Below are positions 1 to 8,826 of a stretch of DNA of 42,916 nucleotides, one piece after another. A model generated the notes under the pieces. It saw only the letters and a list, made by a program, of their open reading frames with translations. It did no database searches and was not told the origin of the DNA. Source of the stretch: Sulfobacillus sp. (GTDB lineage: Bacteria > Bacillota > Sulfobacillia > Sulfobacillales > Sulfobacillaceae); contig DAHWKJ010000095.1 in assembly GCA_027343695.1 (NCBI GenBank), positions 1 through 42,916 of the forward strand, written 5' to 3'. A program made the position numbers and the translations under genes. Each line of letters begins with the position of its first letter. The stretch's first letter is position 1.

Positions 1-1
1 G

Positions 2-373
2 GTCATCAAAGGATTTGGATTTGAGTACATGACCGCGGGCCTAGGACTCGTGTTAGGAGACCCCGGACCATGGCTCGCATCCGGGATGACTGGGGGAACC
101 GTCTACCTTCGCCACGATAGCGATCGGGGCCTCACGCGGGAATTCCTGCAGAGTCGGATGGCCCAGAACGCCCAGGTGCAGTTGTCGGCCCTCGACCGGG
201 AGGATGTGGACCCGATTCGACAATTGCTGGACGCGATGTTTACCGCCCTAGAAGAATCCGAGCAGGGCCACCGTTGTCCCGACTGGATGCCATTATGGAA
301 GGATCCCAGGATGCACTTTCTCAAATTGGTGGCCAAGGGTGAGCAAGCGGACCCCGCCGTCTCCACCGAATGA
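2..373 (+). CDS. Glutamate synthase-type GXGXG domain protein, C-terminal part (5' end outside window)
   Basis: The reading frame is open from base 2, so only the last ~123 residues are present. They contain the end of the GXGXG beta-helix typical of the C-terminal domain of the glutamate synthase large subunit: FEYMTAG, then VLGDPGPWLASGMTGG and VYLRHD, matching the EYMTGG...VVLG...AAGMTGG...Y pattern of GltB. The tail after it (QNAQVQLSALDREDVDPIRQ) resembles the end of GltB, where a helical region follows the beta-helix. In the full enzyme this domain is structural and lies beside the FMN synthase domain that makes glutamate from 2-oxoglutarate and ammonia. A stand-alone GXGXG subunit, as in archaeal-type split enzymes, is also possible because the upstream part is not visible. 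The gene converges with the membrane protein ending at 387. Confidence 0.7.
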   Translation, partial: VIKGFGFEYMTAGLGLVLGDPGPWLASGMTGGTVYLRHDSDRGLTREFLQSRMAQNAQVQLSALDREDVDPIRQLLDAMFTALEESEQGHRCPDWMPLWKDPRMHFLKLVAKGEQADPAVSTE

Positions 374-386
374 CCTGTGATCTTAT

Positions 387-2339
387 TTACGGGGAAGACC
401 CTTGCGAGAGTCTATAGACAGTCATTTGGGGACTTTGGAAAAACACGGTCATCGATTGGGCGTGTGGGTGGTCTCCCAGCCATTGGGAAAGCCAAACCTT
501 TAAGTCATGGTTGCGGATCTGCTCGCGAAGCACCGTGAATTGATTATTCGGCAGCGGTGTCGCATGAATCTGATGCTCAACAAAAAAGAATATCTGATGC
601 TGGGAAATTGTTCGATAGCTGCCATGCTGTCCCTTATAGAGTAACGGGGTATTCTTGGGGATCACGTGATCAGCCCACTGTAAAGGGTCCATATGGTATC
701 CAGTTCCGGCTACCACGGATGTTCCCCCGTTGGACACCGCCAGCCAACTATAAGGCAGATGGGTCCGGCTAATCACGGCATAGGCGAAGAAGTAGCTATC
801 CGATCGAAGTGTGTAGGTGCTTATCGGTTGAATGCCTGTCAGCATGGTGAGTCCCACTGCGGCTAGATAAACCAGGCTTGCGCCAAGGACACGGGGGAGA
901 GTAATGAGGTCCTGAACTAGCAGTGCCACAATCCCACTCACGGCGAGGGACTCGGCTAGGGTGAGCAATTGTCGGGTGCCGGAGAGCACAAAATGCCACG
1001 GAATCAGCACCGGGGCCTCTTGCAAGCCGAGGGCCAGCACCAGCAACAACAGCGTTCCCAAGGCGGCCCCGTAGTCCTCGATCCAAATTCGAATGGCCAC
1101 CCAGGCCAGCGTGCCCACCAAGAGACCGATTTCGAGGCTGGATATCTGGGGAGCATGGAGGACGGTCGAGGGCAGGGGGAACATGGTGGTGGTCAGTGGC
1201 CACTGATGGGAGGCCAGTCGTTCCAGCAGCATGGGGATCCACGAGAGGCCCCAAGTCAACACGATGGTTGAGAGCCAGCTAAGCCCACTCCCTACCGGAA
1301 TCCGGTGGCTGAGCCAAACCGCCAACCATCCCATTAGCGCTGCGATCGCGGTTAATAGGCCGGCGTCCCAGTTCGTGACGCCCGAGGCCAGGATCAAGCC
1401 CAAGGATGCAATACCGTACACGCGATGTCCTGTTTGTATCCCCTGATACATGAGCCAAAAGGCAGGAATCGTCGCCATCATACCCAGCGCCGCGGGCCCG
1501 ACGGCGAGTTCTCGAACCAGGGGAATCGGGAGCCAGTGGGGGAAGATCCCCATGACTACGATGGCGGCTAGCACGGATCCGACATTACGGGTCATGGACC
1601 AGGTGACGGCAACCAATCCAGCCAGTGTGCCAAGGAACACCAGGCTTGCGGCTAACTTTTCCAACATTAAAGGGTTAACGAACCCCACCCGAGCAATCTC
1701 TGCGATCACGATGAAAGAGCCTAACGGGATCGGGTGTCCCCCCACGATCCAGCGATTATGCGCCAACGCATTAATCCAATCCAGATTTTGTAGGGCATTC
1801 TGATAAGCGGGCGCGGCGTTGCGGAATACGGTGTCGAGCCGTAGCCAAAGCGAGACCGCTAAGGCGCTACCAAAGGTGAAGGTCCATAGGAGAGACCTTA
1901 AATGCCAGAAGCCACGGGCCTTGCCGCTGAGCCTCCTGAGCTTTTCAGTGCGGGCCTGCAGTCTTTGAAGGATCAAGACGGGATGCGCCATGGTGTCCAG
2001 GCTCGCCACCAAGAATTTGACATCCCACCGTAAAAGATATCGCGAATGGATTTGGCGCTTTCCCAATAAACGCGGCAATGCCGCCATCGCGAGAACGGTA
2101 AATGTATTAAGAAGATGGAGTGCGACCAGGAGGATGCCGGCCAATGCCCAGTAGCTCACCATCAGGGAGAAGCTCGCGAGGAGATAGGGGCTAGTTGTGC
2201 TGGTTTGGAATCGGGGGCGAAACCGATCATACGGCCAAAGGAGCGTGAGAATCCCGAGGGCCATGACGGTACGCAGCACCGCAACGAGTTGCAGAGAGAA
2301 GGGTAAGGCAATCGTGTTGGACAGCGTATGAATCGTCAT
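387..2339 (-). CDS. Large multi-pass membrane protein, function unknown
   Basis: A 650-residue protein with about a dozen predicted hydrophobic helices spread over the first ~500 residues and a soluble C-terminal region of ~150 residues that should face one side of the membrane. The layout (many helices, then an extracytoplasmic-looking tail) resembles membrane glycosyltransferases of the GT-C type or the large uncharacterised polysaccharide-related membrane proteins. I see no diagnostic motif, so no reaction is assigned. It starts 18 bases after the stop of the upstream 337-residue protein and has only a weak ribosome site (GGACGG), which suggests translational coupling and a shared function. 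The envelope context fits with the glycosylation operon at 5.3-8.5 kb, but that link is inference. Confidence 0.55.
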   Translation of the reverse strand: MTIHTLSNTIALPFSLQLVAVLRTVMALGILTLLWPYDRFRPRFQTSTTSPYLLASFSLMVSYWALAGILLVALHLLNTFTVLAMAALPRLLGKRQIHSRYLLRWDVKFLVASLDTMAHPVLILQRLQARTEKLRRLSGKARGFWHLRSLLWTFTFGSALAVSLWLRLDTVFRNAAPAYQNALQNLDWINALAHNRWIVGGHPIPLGSFIVIAEIARVGFVNPLMLEKLAASLVFLGTLAGLVAVTWSMTRNVGSVLAAIVVMGIFPHWLPIPLVRELAVGPAALGMMATIPAFWLMYQGIQTGHRVYGIASLGLILASGVTNWDAGLLTAIAALMGWLAVWLSHRIPVGSGLSWLSTIVLTWGLSWIPMLLERLASHQWPLTTTMFPLPSTVLHAPQISSLEIGLLVGTLAWVAIRIWIEDYGAALGTLLLLVLALGLQEAPVLIPWHFVLSGTRQLLTLAESLAVSGIVALLVQDLITLPRVLGASLVYLAAVGLTMLTGIQPISTYTLRSDSYFFAYAVISRTHLPYSWLAVSNGGTSVVAGTGYHMDPLQWADHVIPKNTPLLYKGQHGSYRTISQHQIFFFVEHQIHATPLPNNQFTVLREQIRNHDLKVWLSQWLGDHPHAQSMTVFFQSPQMTVYRLSQGSSP

Positions 2340-2357
2340 GAGAACCGTCCAGACGGT

Positions 2358-3371
2358 CTACGCGCGATAGGCATAGACATCGCCTCCTTTGACGACGACG
2401 CCGTGAAAGGTCGTCACCCGGGTTCCGAGCGAGACCCGAACGGTGACCGATGCTTGAAGGCGAGGGGGCGTCAGCGCCATCGTAAAGGTTCCGTGTCGCG
2501 CGGGTCCCTCTGCTAAAGGGGTCCCGTGAGGTCCCAAGACCGTCACGATGGCGCCGTTTGGAATCCCGTCCATCGTGACCTGGTTGGAGCGATAAATGAC
2601 GAGACGATGAAAACGTGCCGCGTACCGTAATCCTTGTGATTGGACCTCGAGATAGACTTGAAACGGTGGAATGATGTTTAAGTCCAGCCGGCTTTCATTA
2701 AGTATTAGGCGACTGCCTAACCAAATTTTTAGATCGTGCAGCCCGTTGGTACTAATCGTCACGGGTTGGTTGGCTACGGTGGTAAAGAGATGGGGCGCCT
2801 GGTAGTCACGTAAAATGTAGGTCTTGGCGTCACGTACGACCCCATTGGCATACCCCAATTGCAGGAGATTGCCACGGGGGGCTTGCGTCAGCGAGGCGAT
2901 AACATAGTTGATCTGGCCATTTTCAGGGGTTGTTGCCGTTTGAACAGCCACGATAGTCTCCGCATATTGGCCCGGTTTCGGCGCCGCACGCAGAGGTTTC
3001 ATAGAGGTCTCTACGAAGCTGCCTGCGGGGAAGGAAGGTTCGGTCACGGCAAAGAGCCCCTTGAACCCGTGAAGCCCCACCTGATTCACACCGATACTGA
3101 GTAGACCCCGAGACCAGGTCACAAAGCGCCGTTTTGGGGTTTCGCTGCCATTATAATGGTACAAGACCTTTTGAAGGGGATGCTGGAAATGGGCATTCCA
3201 TAATTGACCCGAGGCCGTTAACACTAACTGAGACGACCCGGCCCGATAAGTATAACGGTTTTGATCCTGAATAATTCGTTGTTGCAACCCAAAAAAACCC
3301 GCCACCAGACCCATGGCGAGAATACACGTAATGATGATCCGATAGGTTATGGAACGTGGTTTGGCCAACAT
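2358..3371 (-). CDS. Membrane-anchored extracytoplasmic protein, function unknown
   Basis: A 337-residue protein with a positively charged N-terminus followed by one hydrophobic segment at residues ~10-30 (IIITCILAMGLVAGFFGL), then a long soluble region rich in beta-type sequence. It therefore looks like a protein anchored by an uncleaved signal and exposed outside the cell. The last ~80 residues, with GIPNGAIVTVLGPHGTPLAEG, resemble an Ig-like or carboxypeptidase-regulatory-like beta sandwich, which often ends surface proteins; this is a weak visual match. GAGG lies 10 bases before the ATG. It is followed 18 bases later by the large membrane protein, so the two probably work together, perhaps as a surface-polymer pair. 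I do not recognise the family. Confidence 0.55.
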   Translation of the reverse strand: MLAKPRSITYRIIITCILAMGLVAGFFGLQQRIIQDQNRYTYRAGSSQLVLTASGQLWNAHFQHPLQKVLYHYNGSETPKRRFVTWSRGLLSIGVNQVGLHGFKGLFAVTEPSFPAGSFVETSMKPLRAAPKPGQYAETIVAVQTATTPENGQINYVIASLTQAPRGNLLQLGYANGVVRDAKTYILRDYQAPHLFTTVANQPVTISTNGLHDLKIWLGSRLILNESRLDLNIIPPFQVYLEVQSQGLRYAARFHRLVIYRSNQVTMDGIPNGAIVTVLGPHGTPLAEGPARHGTFTMALTPPRLQASVTVRVSLGTRVTTFHGVVVKGGDVYAYRA

Positions 3372-3456
3372 GGCGTGGTTGCCTCGCGGTCTCTAGTCAG
3401 GACCCTCTCCTGTCACGATTCCCGTAATGGGGAAATTTTCGAGTGGCCTTAGGGAT

Positions 3457-3486
3457 ATTCTGACATGGAGGGGAAATTCTTGTCAA
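3457..3486 (-). promoter_or_regulatory. Candidate sigma-A promoter for the two-gene membrane operon
   Basis: On the minus strand a perfect TTGACA (3481-3486) is followed after 18 bases by CAGAAT (3457-3462). It lies ~85 bases upstream of the ATG at 3371. The -35 is consensus; the -10 has two departures from TATAAT. No experimental support. Confidence 0.4.
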
Positions 3487-3589
3487 TTGCACGCCGATAT
3501 TAGCGAATCCGCACCAATACCCTAGGCATCCCGGGACCACGCCCAGGGAAACCTGTGGGGGTCGGGGATGCCGCCTCAGCTACGAGGTC

Positions 3590-3766
3590 CTATGCAGGCG
3601 TTCTGGTAGGCGCCGGTGGATTCTCTAAAAACGGGGTGACGTAGCTGCAGTCAGGATAATTGGAGCACACGCCATAGACATCGCCAGTCACCGGCAGCAC
3701 GCGATATTCCACGGGATTCGAGTGACAGCGGGGGCACATGGTGACGACTTTGGGGTTGTGTGGCAT
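3590..3766 (-). CDS. Small zinc-ribbon protein (topoisomerase C4-type finger)
   Basis: A 58-residue protein. It starts at ATG 3766 with an excellent ribosome site, AAGGAGG, with 7-8 bases between it and the start. The sequence has CPRC at residues 11-14 and CSNYPDC at 34-40, so four cysteines are spaced as in the C-terminal zinc ribbons of type IA topoisomerases (CPxC...C-x-nyPxC). Such stand-alone fingers bind one zinc and probably nucleic acid; the particular role is unknown. It is divergent from kynureninase, and a palindromic TGTGA-N6-TCACA site lies immediately upstream of its ribosome site. The cysteine pattern and ribosome site make it a credible real gene. Confidence 0.65.
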   Translation of the reverse strand: MPHNPKVVTMCPRCHSNPVEYRVLPVTGDVYGVCSNYPDCSYVTPFLENPPAPTRTPA

Positions 3767-3782
3767 AAGAGAGCCCTCCTTT

Positions 3783-3798
3783 TGTGATATGTTTCACA
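3783..3798. promoter_or_regulatory. Crp/Fnr-type operator, TGTGA-N6-TCACA
   Basis: A perfect inverted repeat TGTGA (3783-3787), six bases, TCACA (3794-3798) matches the E. coli CRP consensus half-sites with the correct spacing. It sits 3 bases upstream of the ribosome site of the zinc-ribbon gene and in the divergent region with kynureninase. A second inverted repeat, ACAATGTTATTGT, overlaps its right end at 3796-3808. The position next to the ribosome site would suit repression of the zinc-ribbon gene; it lies upstream of the kynureninase promoter candidate, where activation is possible. Confidence 0.45.
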
Positions 3799-3832
3799 AT
3801 GTTATTGTAATGTTATCATGGGTGGCTAGTAT

Positions 3833-3861
3833 TTGCAACAAATCCGACACGAATATAAATT
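3833..3861 (+). promoter_or_regulatory. Candidate promoter for kynureninase
   Basis: TTGCAA (3833-3838) and TAAATT (3856-3861) are separated by 17 bases, ~88 bases upstream of the GTG start at 3949. Both boxes are partial matches, so this is a modest call. Confidence 0.3.
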
Positions 3862-3948
3862 CTGATTTTTTACACTCTCCATCCTGGGAGTGATCGCGAA
3901 CGTTTCGTGATATAGTGCGGTTAATGAGCCGATGGGGGGACAGCCTAG

Positions 3949-5238
3949 GTGGGCCGTAATTTGATGGATGATGGGTCTTTGGAATCTGCTCGACACCGGG
4001 ATCGTGAGGACAGCTTAGCGCCATTCCGAGAAGAATTTTATCGTCCCGAAGGGGGTATCTACCTGGATGGAAATTCGCTCGGTTTGCTCTCCAAACGCGC
4101 GGAGCGTTCGATACTCGAAACCCTAGAGGTATGGAAACGGCTCGGCATTGAGGGATGGACGACGGGGCCTTCACCCTGGTTTTATTTAGCGGAGCGCGTA
4201 GGGGAATTAATCGCGCCCCTGCTTGGCGTAACCCCAAACGAAGTGGTAGTCACCAGTTCCACTACAGTGAATATTCACCAAGCGATTGCCACATTTTATC
4301 ATCCAGAGGGCTCGCGTAACAAAATATTGGCGGATGCCCTGACCTTTCCATCGGACATCTATGCGCTACAGAGTCAGATTCAACTTCACGGCTATAACCC
4401 CGATGAATGCCTCATTCGAGTGGCTGGACAGGATGACGGAATGCTTGACGAGGAGGAGCTCATCCTGTCGATGACCAATGAGGTAGCGCTAGTCTTTTTG
4501 CCGAGCGTCCTCTATCGCAGTGGTCAAATTCTCGATATGCCACGACTAACCCGGGCGGCCCACGACCGCGGTATCCTCATTGGGTTTGATTGTTGCCATT
4601 CGGTCGGAGCCCTGCCTCATGCCTTCGATGAGTGGGGGGTAGATTTCGCGGTGTGGTGCAATTATAAGTACTTAAATGGTGGACCGGGGTCGGTCGCAGG
4701 ACTCTTCATTAACCGGCATCATTGTGAGCGAATGCCCGGTTTAAGGGGGTGGTTTGGCTCCCATCCCGATAAACAGTTCGATATGGAGCACATTTTCTCT
4801 CGAGCGCTTGGAGCCGCGGCATTTCAATTAGGGACCCCGCATGTGCTCAGTATGGCGCCACTCGTGGGCGCGTTAGAAATGTTCCGGGATGCAGGGATTG
4901 ATCGATTACGGCGGAAATCTCTGGATTTAACCCGGTATCTGATGTTTTTGGTATCCGAACGATTGGACGGGATGGGGTTTACCATGGGATCGCCAGTCGC
5001 AGACGATCGGCGGGGTGGTCATGTGTTATTGCGCCATGAGCACGCGGCTGGGATTACAAAGGCCTTGAAGGATCGCGGGGTGATTCCGGATTTTAGAGGC
5101 CCAGACGGAATCCGTCTGGCGCCGATGGCTCTTTACACCTCATTTGAAGAGGTGTGGCACGCAGTGGAAATCATCCACCAAGTTATGCAAGACGACTCAT
5201 ATCGGCGCTATCCCAACATCCGCGACGTGGTTTCTTAA
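3949..5238 (+). CDS. kynU: Kynureninase
   Basis: A 429-residue PLP enzyme of the class V aminotransferase fold that cleaves kynurenine to anthranilate and alanine in tryptophan breakdown. The family signatures are in order: YLDGNSLGL near residues 38-46, [11 protein letters not shown] (101-111) for phosphate binding, FPSDIYAL (133-140), [13 protein letters not shown] (212-224) with the PLP-contacting Asp and His, and [12 protein letters not shown] (236-247) with the Schiff-base lysine at about residue 240. Length fits the family. The GTG at 3949 has GGGGGA 8 bases upstream; the ATG at 3964 would remove five residues. The usual partners, tryptophan dioxygenase and kynurenine formamidase, are not next to it. 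The Crp/Fnr-type palindrome upstream suggests catabolic control. Confidence 0.92.
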   Translation: MGRNLMDDGSLESARHRDREDSLAPFREEFYRPEGGIYLDGNSLGLLSKRAERSILETLEVWKRLGIEGWTTGPSPWFYLAERVGELIAPLLGVTPNEVVVTSSTTVNIHQAIATFYHPEGSRNKILADALTFPSDIYALQSQIQLHGYNPDECLIRVAGQDDGMLDEEELILSMTNEVALVFLPSVLYRSGQILDMPRLTRAAHDRGILIGFDCCHSVGALPHAFDEWGVDFAVWCNYKYLNGGPGSVAGLFINRHHCERMPGLRGWFGSHPDKQFDMEHIFSRALGAAAFQLGTPHVLSMAPLVGALEMFRDAGIDRLRRKSLDLTRYLMFLVSERLDGMGFTMGSPVADDRRGGHVLLRHEHAAGITKALKDRGVIPDFRGPDGIRLAPMALYTSFEEVWHAVEIIHQVMQDDSYRRYPNIRDVVS

Positions 5239-5289
5239 ACGGGTATCGGCTGTCCGTAGCCCGAATCGCGAGACATTATCTCCACGTGA

Positions 5290-5655
5290 TTACACCATAC
5301 CCAGTGACAAGAGGACGACTCCGGCTAACACTAAGACGGATCCGATTATGGTGATTACGGTTAAGCGACTGTGTAAGAAAATATGCGAGCCCACCATGAG
5401 AAAGAATTGAATAAGGCCAATGCTGAGAGGGTAGGCGATGACTACGGAAGCGTGTCGTATAATTAGAAGCCAAGTTACAAAGCTTGCGATATAAAGGCTC
5501 ATGCCTAAAACTAAACGATAACTGAACGAAATCGAAATCATTGGGTGCAACTGGACATGGAAAGAGGGACTAGACAAGCCCGACTTCATGAGGAGCAATG
5601 CAATGGTGGACATCATGGCGTACAGGACAAACAAAAACCAGTGGCTGAGACTCAT
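5290..5655 (-). CDS. Small four-helix EamA/SMR-like membrane protein, possible lipid-linked sugar flippase
   Basis: A 121-residue protein with four hydrophobic helices covering almost the whole length, as in small multidrug resistance/EamA half-transporters and the ArnE/ArnF or GtrA-type carriers. It begins at ATG 5655, overlapping the stop codon of the glycosyltransferase gene (ATGA), with AGGAGA upstream. This coupling with a polyprenol-type glycosyltransferase and a DUF2079 membrane protein suggests that it flips the lipid-linked sugar across the membrane. That role is inferred from position; the sequence alone only supports a small transporter-like membrane protein. A longer reading with an N-terminal extension exists upstream in frame but would lie inside the transferase gene. 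Confidence 0.65.
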   Translation of the reverse strand: MSLSHWFLFVLYAMMSTIALLLMKSGLSSPSFHVQLHPMISISFSYRLVLGMSLYIASFVTWLLIIRHASVVIAYPLSIGLIQFFLMVGSHIFLHSRLTVITIIGSVLVLAGVVLLSLGMV

Positions 5656-6605
5656 GGGGTCTCCTTTCGCTCGGGATGCGGGATCGGTCCCGTAGTTTGT
5701 CGAATAATGTATAAAGGTCGGCGTTTGGTTTCTCCAAAAATTTGGCCCAAATACTCGCCGAAGATGCCCAAACTTACTAGTTGGACGCCTCCAAAAAACA
5801 AGACGACACCGATAATGGAAGTCCATCCCGGTTCGGCGGTATGCGTTGCTATCTTTACCCAAAGCACATAGACGGCATAAAAGAGTGCAAGAATGATACT
5901 GATTGCACCGAGGAGCAACGCCAAACGCAGCGGGCCCAAGGAAAACGAGGTGAGTCCGTCAATACCCAAGTGTAACATTTTTTTAAGCGTATACTTGGAT
6001 TCGCCCGCCCTGCGCATCCCGGGTTCATAGCATACGAATGCCTGACGAAATCCAATCCAACTTACCATGCCTCGCAAGAACCGGTTGCGTTCTGGCATGG
6101 ACAATAGAGCAGCGACGGCCTTCCGGTCCAATAATCGAAAATCAGCAGCACCCGCGGTGATCGGAACGTCAGAAATTTTATTAATGAAACGGTAAAAAAG
6201 GGTGGACGTTTGGCGCTTAAACCAACCAGTGGTACGGGTATCGGCCCGAACGGTATTAACCACTTCCCAACCTTCTTGCCATTTGGCCACAAGCGCGGGG
6301 ATTACCTGGGGTGGATGCTGCAGGTCAGCGTCCATGGTAATGACCGCATCGCCATCGATATGCTCTAATCCCGCCGATAGAGCAATTTGATGACCAAAAT
6401 TGCGAGAGAGTTGGATGCCTCGTGCCATGGGGTAAAGACGGGTCAGACGTTGGATAATTTGCCAAGAAGCATCTTCACTTCCATCATCTACAAACAACAC
6501 ATCCCAGTGTATTTTGAGGGAGTCCATTGTAAAGTTTAAGGACTTCATAAACTCCTCGAGCCCAAGTGATTCATTATACACGGGTACTACAATAGAGATC
6601 TTCAT
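5652..6605 (-). CDS. Family 2 glycosyltransferase, polyprenyl-phosphate sugar synthase (GtrB/DPM1-like)
   Basis: A 317-residue enzyme starting MKISIVVPVYNESLG, the normal opening of GT2 enzymes. The nucleotide-sugar site is visible as FVDDGSEDAS (~residues 39-48), and the metal site as TMDADLQHPP (~90-99); LSRNFGHQIALSAGL between them is typical of the dolichol/undecaprenyl phosphate mannosyl- or glucosyltransferase branch. Two C-terminal hydrophobic helices (about residues 220-285) anchor it in the membrane, as in GtrB. It would move a sugar from a nucleotide donor to undecaprenyl phosphate on the cytoplasmic face. Start and stop overlap both neighbours by ATGA, giving a tight three-gene operon. 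The sugar cannot be told from the sequence. Confidence 0.85.
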   Translation of the reverse strand: MKISIVVPVYNESLGLEEFMKSLNFTMDSLKIHWDVLFVDDGSEDASWQIIQRLTRLYPMARGIQLSRNFGHQIALSAGLEHIDGDAVITMDADLQHPPQVIPALVAKWQEGWEVVNTVRADTRTTGWFKRQTSTLFYRFINKISDVPITAGAADFRLLDRKAVAALLSMPERNRFLRGMVSWIGFRQAFVCYEPGMRRAGESKYTLKKMLHLGIDGLTSFSLGPLRLALLLGAISIILALFYAVYVLWVKIATHTAEPGWTSIIGVVLFFGGVQLVSLGIFGEYLGQIFGETKRRPLYIIRQTTGPIPHPERKETP

Positions 6606-8509
6606 GAATGAGTTCCAACTTTCGTAACGATGATTCCAAAGTAACGGAGGGTACCGAAACCATTCCAATGAACTTCGGTGATGATCCAGCGAGGGTGGCT
6701 GTTGTGCACGGATAGAGTTATCGACGCCGTGTTTTTACCCGTGACCATGTGCTGAGCCAGTACCCGGTGACTGCTCTGAGATAGTATTGACACCAAAGAT
6801 CCGTGAACCCGAGCTCCTGCGTGAATCACAAAAGTGACGCGATATGTCCCGATTGGTAGGGCGATGGGGAGACCCACCGCCATGATGCCCGGTTTTGAGG
6901 CAGTCAACCATCCAGAACTGCTCACTTTCGAGGACGTGACGTTAGCCAGTACTGCAGGAAGATACGCAGGAATAAGCGGGTGAAATGAATTTTCAGCGGC
7001 CGCAGCATTGTATGCGAATTGGCCGTAAGCTGGAAATGTCTTAGTACCCTTAAGGCTGATGGCCACGGCATTGAGACCCGTAATCTGATAGTGATGAGTG
7101 AGACCTTGCCACACGGTTTCGTTGACATCTAGGTTAGAGTCACCGCGTGGCATGAACAGTATAATTGGACTACCGGGAGCCAAATGTCTCCGTTGCTGGA
7201 ACAAAGTATCAATACCTTCGTACGCATCAATGCCCACCACTGAACGGGGGTAGACTAAGGCACCGAGATGATTGGTTGTCCAAACAGCGGCGTTGGATAA
7301 GTGATTTATGCGGCTGGCCATCTGAAATTCTGCGGCTGCCGGTGGGTTATACCCGGTCTGTGGCAGTATCTCCGTGGTCCATAAACCCTTCAACAAAAAC
7401 ATACTAATGGCCAGGCCGATTAGTCCTCCGGTCCATATGCTAGCCTTTTTTACGGCAGATTTGAAAGATAATGCGTGACCCGTGGCCAGGGCTCCGAAAA
7501 ACGCGATGATCACAGAATACTGCGTGGCGAGGGAACGCAGGGCAGGATTGTTTGAGAGATCGTTCAAAACGATTAATACCATAAAAGGCAATACATAGAG
7601 CCCAGACACCAGTGGCAGAAATCCCCATGAACCAGCCATTTCTACGAGATAATGTGAGTGAGCCATAATAACTCCTGCCACTATGGCGGGATGTTGGAGT
7701 AGGTTTATAGCGACCGCTGTAGCCGAATTCCCATATTGAGAAAAAATGGCTAAGTGCGAGGGGCCGGACGAACCGAAAATTGCCGGGAGAATCTTTTCAT
7801 CAAATATAAAAACCGTGGCGGCCATGATGCCAGTGACCCACCACATGCGCCGAGAAATGGTATGAGGAAGAATTAATTCGACCAGGGCCCAGGTTCCGAT
7901 GGGGAGTGCGGCCGTGTTTTTTGACAGGAGTGCTATGGTTATCCCGATAAAAAATCCCAGTCGATTAGTATGCAAGAGCGAAAAAAGAGCGATAGAGAGG
8001 CCTAAGAGAACAATGAAGTCTACGTGAAAATCAAACATGATGCCCCCTATCAAAGCTGGGGAAAGGAGGGCTAAGACGCCAAATAGCCATGCCGTGCTTC
8101 GGCTTTCGGCACGATATAAGATGTAATCGTAGGCGGCGCGTGCGAAGATCACAAGGGTGGCAATCTGAAGAGCCAAAAGAAAATAGATACCACCGAAGAA
8201 CCTAAAGGGCCAAGCCAGGATATAGAGAATATATGAATTGATATCCAGCAGCGTCGGTTTACCCAAATACGTGTTAAATGCGAGCCAGTGACCGTGGCTA
8301 ATTAAATAGAGGCTCTGTGCAGTGCTGCCCAAATCGAACGCCGTAGCAAAACCGTGGGTATAGCGGATGACCGCAAATCGAATCAAAACCGCTCCCCATA
8401 GCATGGAGATCACAAAAAAGATTGGATCTGAACCAACGACCCGGGTCGCCAATAGATGGGATCGTTGAGCAAATGAACGGTTTTCATTTCCGTGAGAGAG
8501 TTTTTTCAC
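6602..8509 (-). CDS. DUF2079 family integral membrane protein, probable surface glycosyltransferase
   Basis: A protein of ~635 residues with many hydrophobic helices in its first ~400 residues and a soluble C-terminal domain. FDLGSTAQSLY near residue 60 and GIMFDFHVDF near 155 are the DUF2079 signatures. These proteins are thought to be GT-C-like enzymes, which fits its place in front of a polyprenyl-phosphate GT2 gene and a small carrier: it could be the outer-face transferase. I place the start at GTG 8509 because GGAGG lies 7 bases upstream; the ATG at 8530 has no ribosome site. The stop overlaps the next start (ATGA). The substrate is unknown. Confidence 0.75.
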   Translation of the reverse strand: MKKLSHGNENRSFAQRSHLLATRVVGSDPIFFVISMLWGAVLIRFAVIRYTHGFATAFDLGSTAQSLYLISHGHWLAFNTYLGKPTLLDINSYILYILAWPFRFFGGIYFLLALQIATLVIFARAAYDYILYRAESRSTAWLFGVLALLSPALIGGIMFDFHVDFIVLLGLSIALFSLLHTNRLGFFIGITIALLSKNTAALPIGTWALVELILPHTISRRMWWVTGIMAATVFIFDEKILPAIFGSSGPSHLAIFSQYGNSATAVAINLLQHPAIVAGVIMAHSHYLVEMAGSWGFLPLVSGLYVLPFMVLIVLNDLSNNPALRSLATQYSVIIAFFGALATGHALSFKSAVKKASIWTGGLIGLAISMFLLKGLWTTEILPQTGYNPPAAAEFQMASRINHLSNAAVWTTNHLGALVYPRSVVGIDAYEGIDTLFQQRRHLAPGSPIILFMPRGDSNLDVNETVWQGLTHHYQITGLNAVAISLKGTKTFPAYGQFAYNAAAAENSFHPLIPAYLPAVLANVTSSKVSSSGWLTASKPGIMAVGLPIALPIGTYRVTFVIHAGARVHGSLVSILSQSSHRVLAQHMVTGKNTASITLSVHNSHPRWIITEVHWNGFGTLRYFGIIVTKVGTHS

Positions 8510-8708
8510 ACAAAGTCCTCCAGTACGCATGAGGGGCTACGGTCCCGTCACCGTCTAGCACAATATAACCTCTTACGACGGTTTCCTCAACCTGAGTGTC
8601 GAATCCTGCCTGTCGAATGGTGCACTCCCTACAACCCACTGAGGCGCCAACACGCTCGGATAGAGACCTCCGCCGATTGCCAATCTGCGCTATTAAGGAT
8701 ACAATTGT

Positions 8709-8738
8709 TTTATATCGATCCAGTATTGACGCCATCAA
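8709..8738 (-). promoter_or_regulatory. Candidate promoter of the glycosylation operon
   Basis: On the minus strand TTGATG (8733-8738) and TATAAA (8709-8714) are 18 bases apart. Transcription from here would give a leader of about 190 bases before GTG 8509, in which I see no recognised riboswitch or gene. The stretch 8510-8826 otherwise holds nothing I can call. Confidence 0.35.
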
Positions 8739-8826
8739 TGTCTTGGTGCCTCTCAGGAGCATTCGGGCGGCCTACTGACCTTTAGGGTTAGCGTTGTGAA
8801 AAACGGTGAGAGAGGGGGATGAAGCG

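Noticed and set aside
8484..8762. Minus-strand frame upstream of the DUF2079 gene
   Set aside because: It overlaps the promoter and start of that gene in another phase and has no ribosome site.
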